Assembly: GCF_001427225.1 (NCBI RefSeq)
Contig: NZ_LMFH01000005.1
Coordinates: forward strand, 451,045-515,044
DNA: 64,000 nucleotides
Direction: 5' to 3'
Source: Lysobacter sp. Root494
GTDB taxonomy: Bacteria > Pseudomonadota > Gammaproteobacteria > Xanthomonadales > Xanthomonadaceae
Under the pieces are notes generated by a model, which worked only from the letters and a program-made list of their open reading frames with translations, was not told the DNA's origin and made no database searches. Below are positions 63,855 through 64,000 of the stretch, one piece after another. The position numbers and the translations under genes are program-made. The stretch's first letter is position 1. The number at the start of each line of letters is the position of its first letter.

Positions 63855-64000
63855 TAGACACCGGAGCAGGCGTCGCAGCAGGAAGCGACGCCGCAGACGA
63901 ATTCCGGCACCTGATTGGGGGCCTTGGGCGCGCGGCTGCATGGCGGTCGCGCGCCCTTTCTACGTCCGGGGCCGCAGCTGCGCATTCGGCTCGCGTGAGT

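Noticed and set aside
1-64000. Prophage, insertion sequence, CRISPR array, toxin-antitoxin or defence island
   Set aside because: No transposase, integrase, regular spaced repeats, or antitoxin-like small gene pairs were recognised on either strand.

Overview
The window reads as a stretch of chromosome from a GC-rich gammaproteobacterium of the Xanthomonadaceae/Lysobacteraceae, most likely Lysobacter or a close relative. This rests on protein-level resemblance (TrpBA with a divergent LysR gene, a NuoC insert, RimP and FimV types), on the order truA-trpF-trpBA-accD-glmM-tpiA-secG-tRNA-Leu-nuo-tRNA-fMet-rimP-nusA-infB-rbfA-truB-rpsO-pnp, and on GTAG-type palindromic repeats like those described in Stenotrophomonas. 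The genus call is inference.

Region 1-5.2 kb (minus strand) is one tightly coupled operon for 5-oxoproline (pyroglutamate) use: a dienelactone-hydrolase-family protein, a HIT protein, PxpB, PxpC, a 54-residue membrane protein, PxpA, and the DUF969/DUF979 transporter pair, the last cut by the window edge. Most junctions are 4-base ATGA/GTGA overlaps. Region 5.2-14.9 kb is a mosaic of housekeeping and envelope genes: rimO, a small secreted protein, an iron-permease-like protein, greB, an NlpE-like lipoprotein, a HerA/DUF853 ATPase, an MltD-like lytic transglycosylase, psd with a SCO1-type copper chaperone, and prmB. Region 15-28.6 kb carries amino-acid, lipid and wall genes: aroC, asd, fimV, truA, trpF, a TrpI-like regulator divergent from trpBA, accD, glmM, an added 2-oxoglutarate/Fe(II)-type oxygenase gene, and tpiA.

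Region 28.6-44.5 kb is secG, tRNA-Leu(GAG) and the complete 14-gene nuoA-N cluster for respiratory complex I, with nuoC and nuoD separate. NuoL has a histidine-rich insert. Region 44.5-54.2 kb is the classic tRNA-fMet, rimP-nusA-infB-rbfA-truB-rpsO-pnp transcription/translation cluster with clear promoters and terminators. Region 54.5-56.3 kb is fabA-fabB (unsaturated fatty acid synthesis). Region 56.3-64 kb is more variable: repeat hairpins, a DUF2909-type protein with a partner, a MocR-type regulator with direct-repeat operator candidates, a LysR regulator, pirin and DoxX genes, a Ser/Lys-rich small ORF, a YafV-like omega-amidase, an Lpp/OprI-like lipoprotein, and an L,D-transpeptidase whose best start is an ATT codon.

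I saw no prophage, insertion sequence, CRISPR array, toxin-antitoxin pair or obvious defence island. The window is mainly conserved core genome. The items most worth checking are the non-canonical start and the lipoprotein-transpeptidase pairing, the unlisted small ORFs, the paired repeats in operon gaps, the MocR operator, the NuoL histidine loop and the structured stretch between two terminators after tRNA-fMet.
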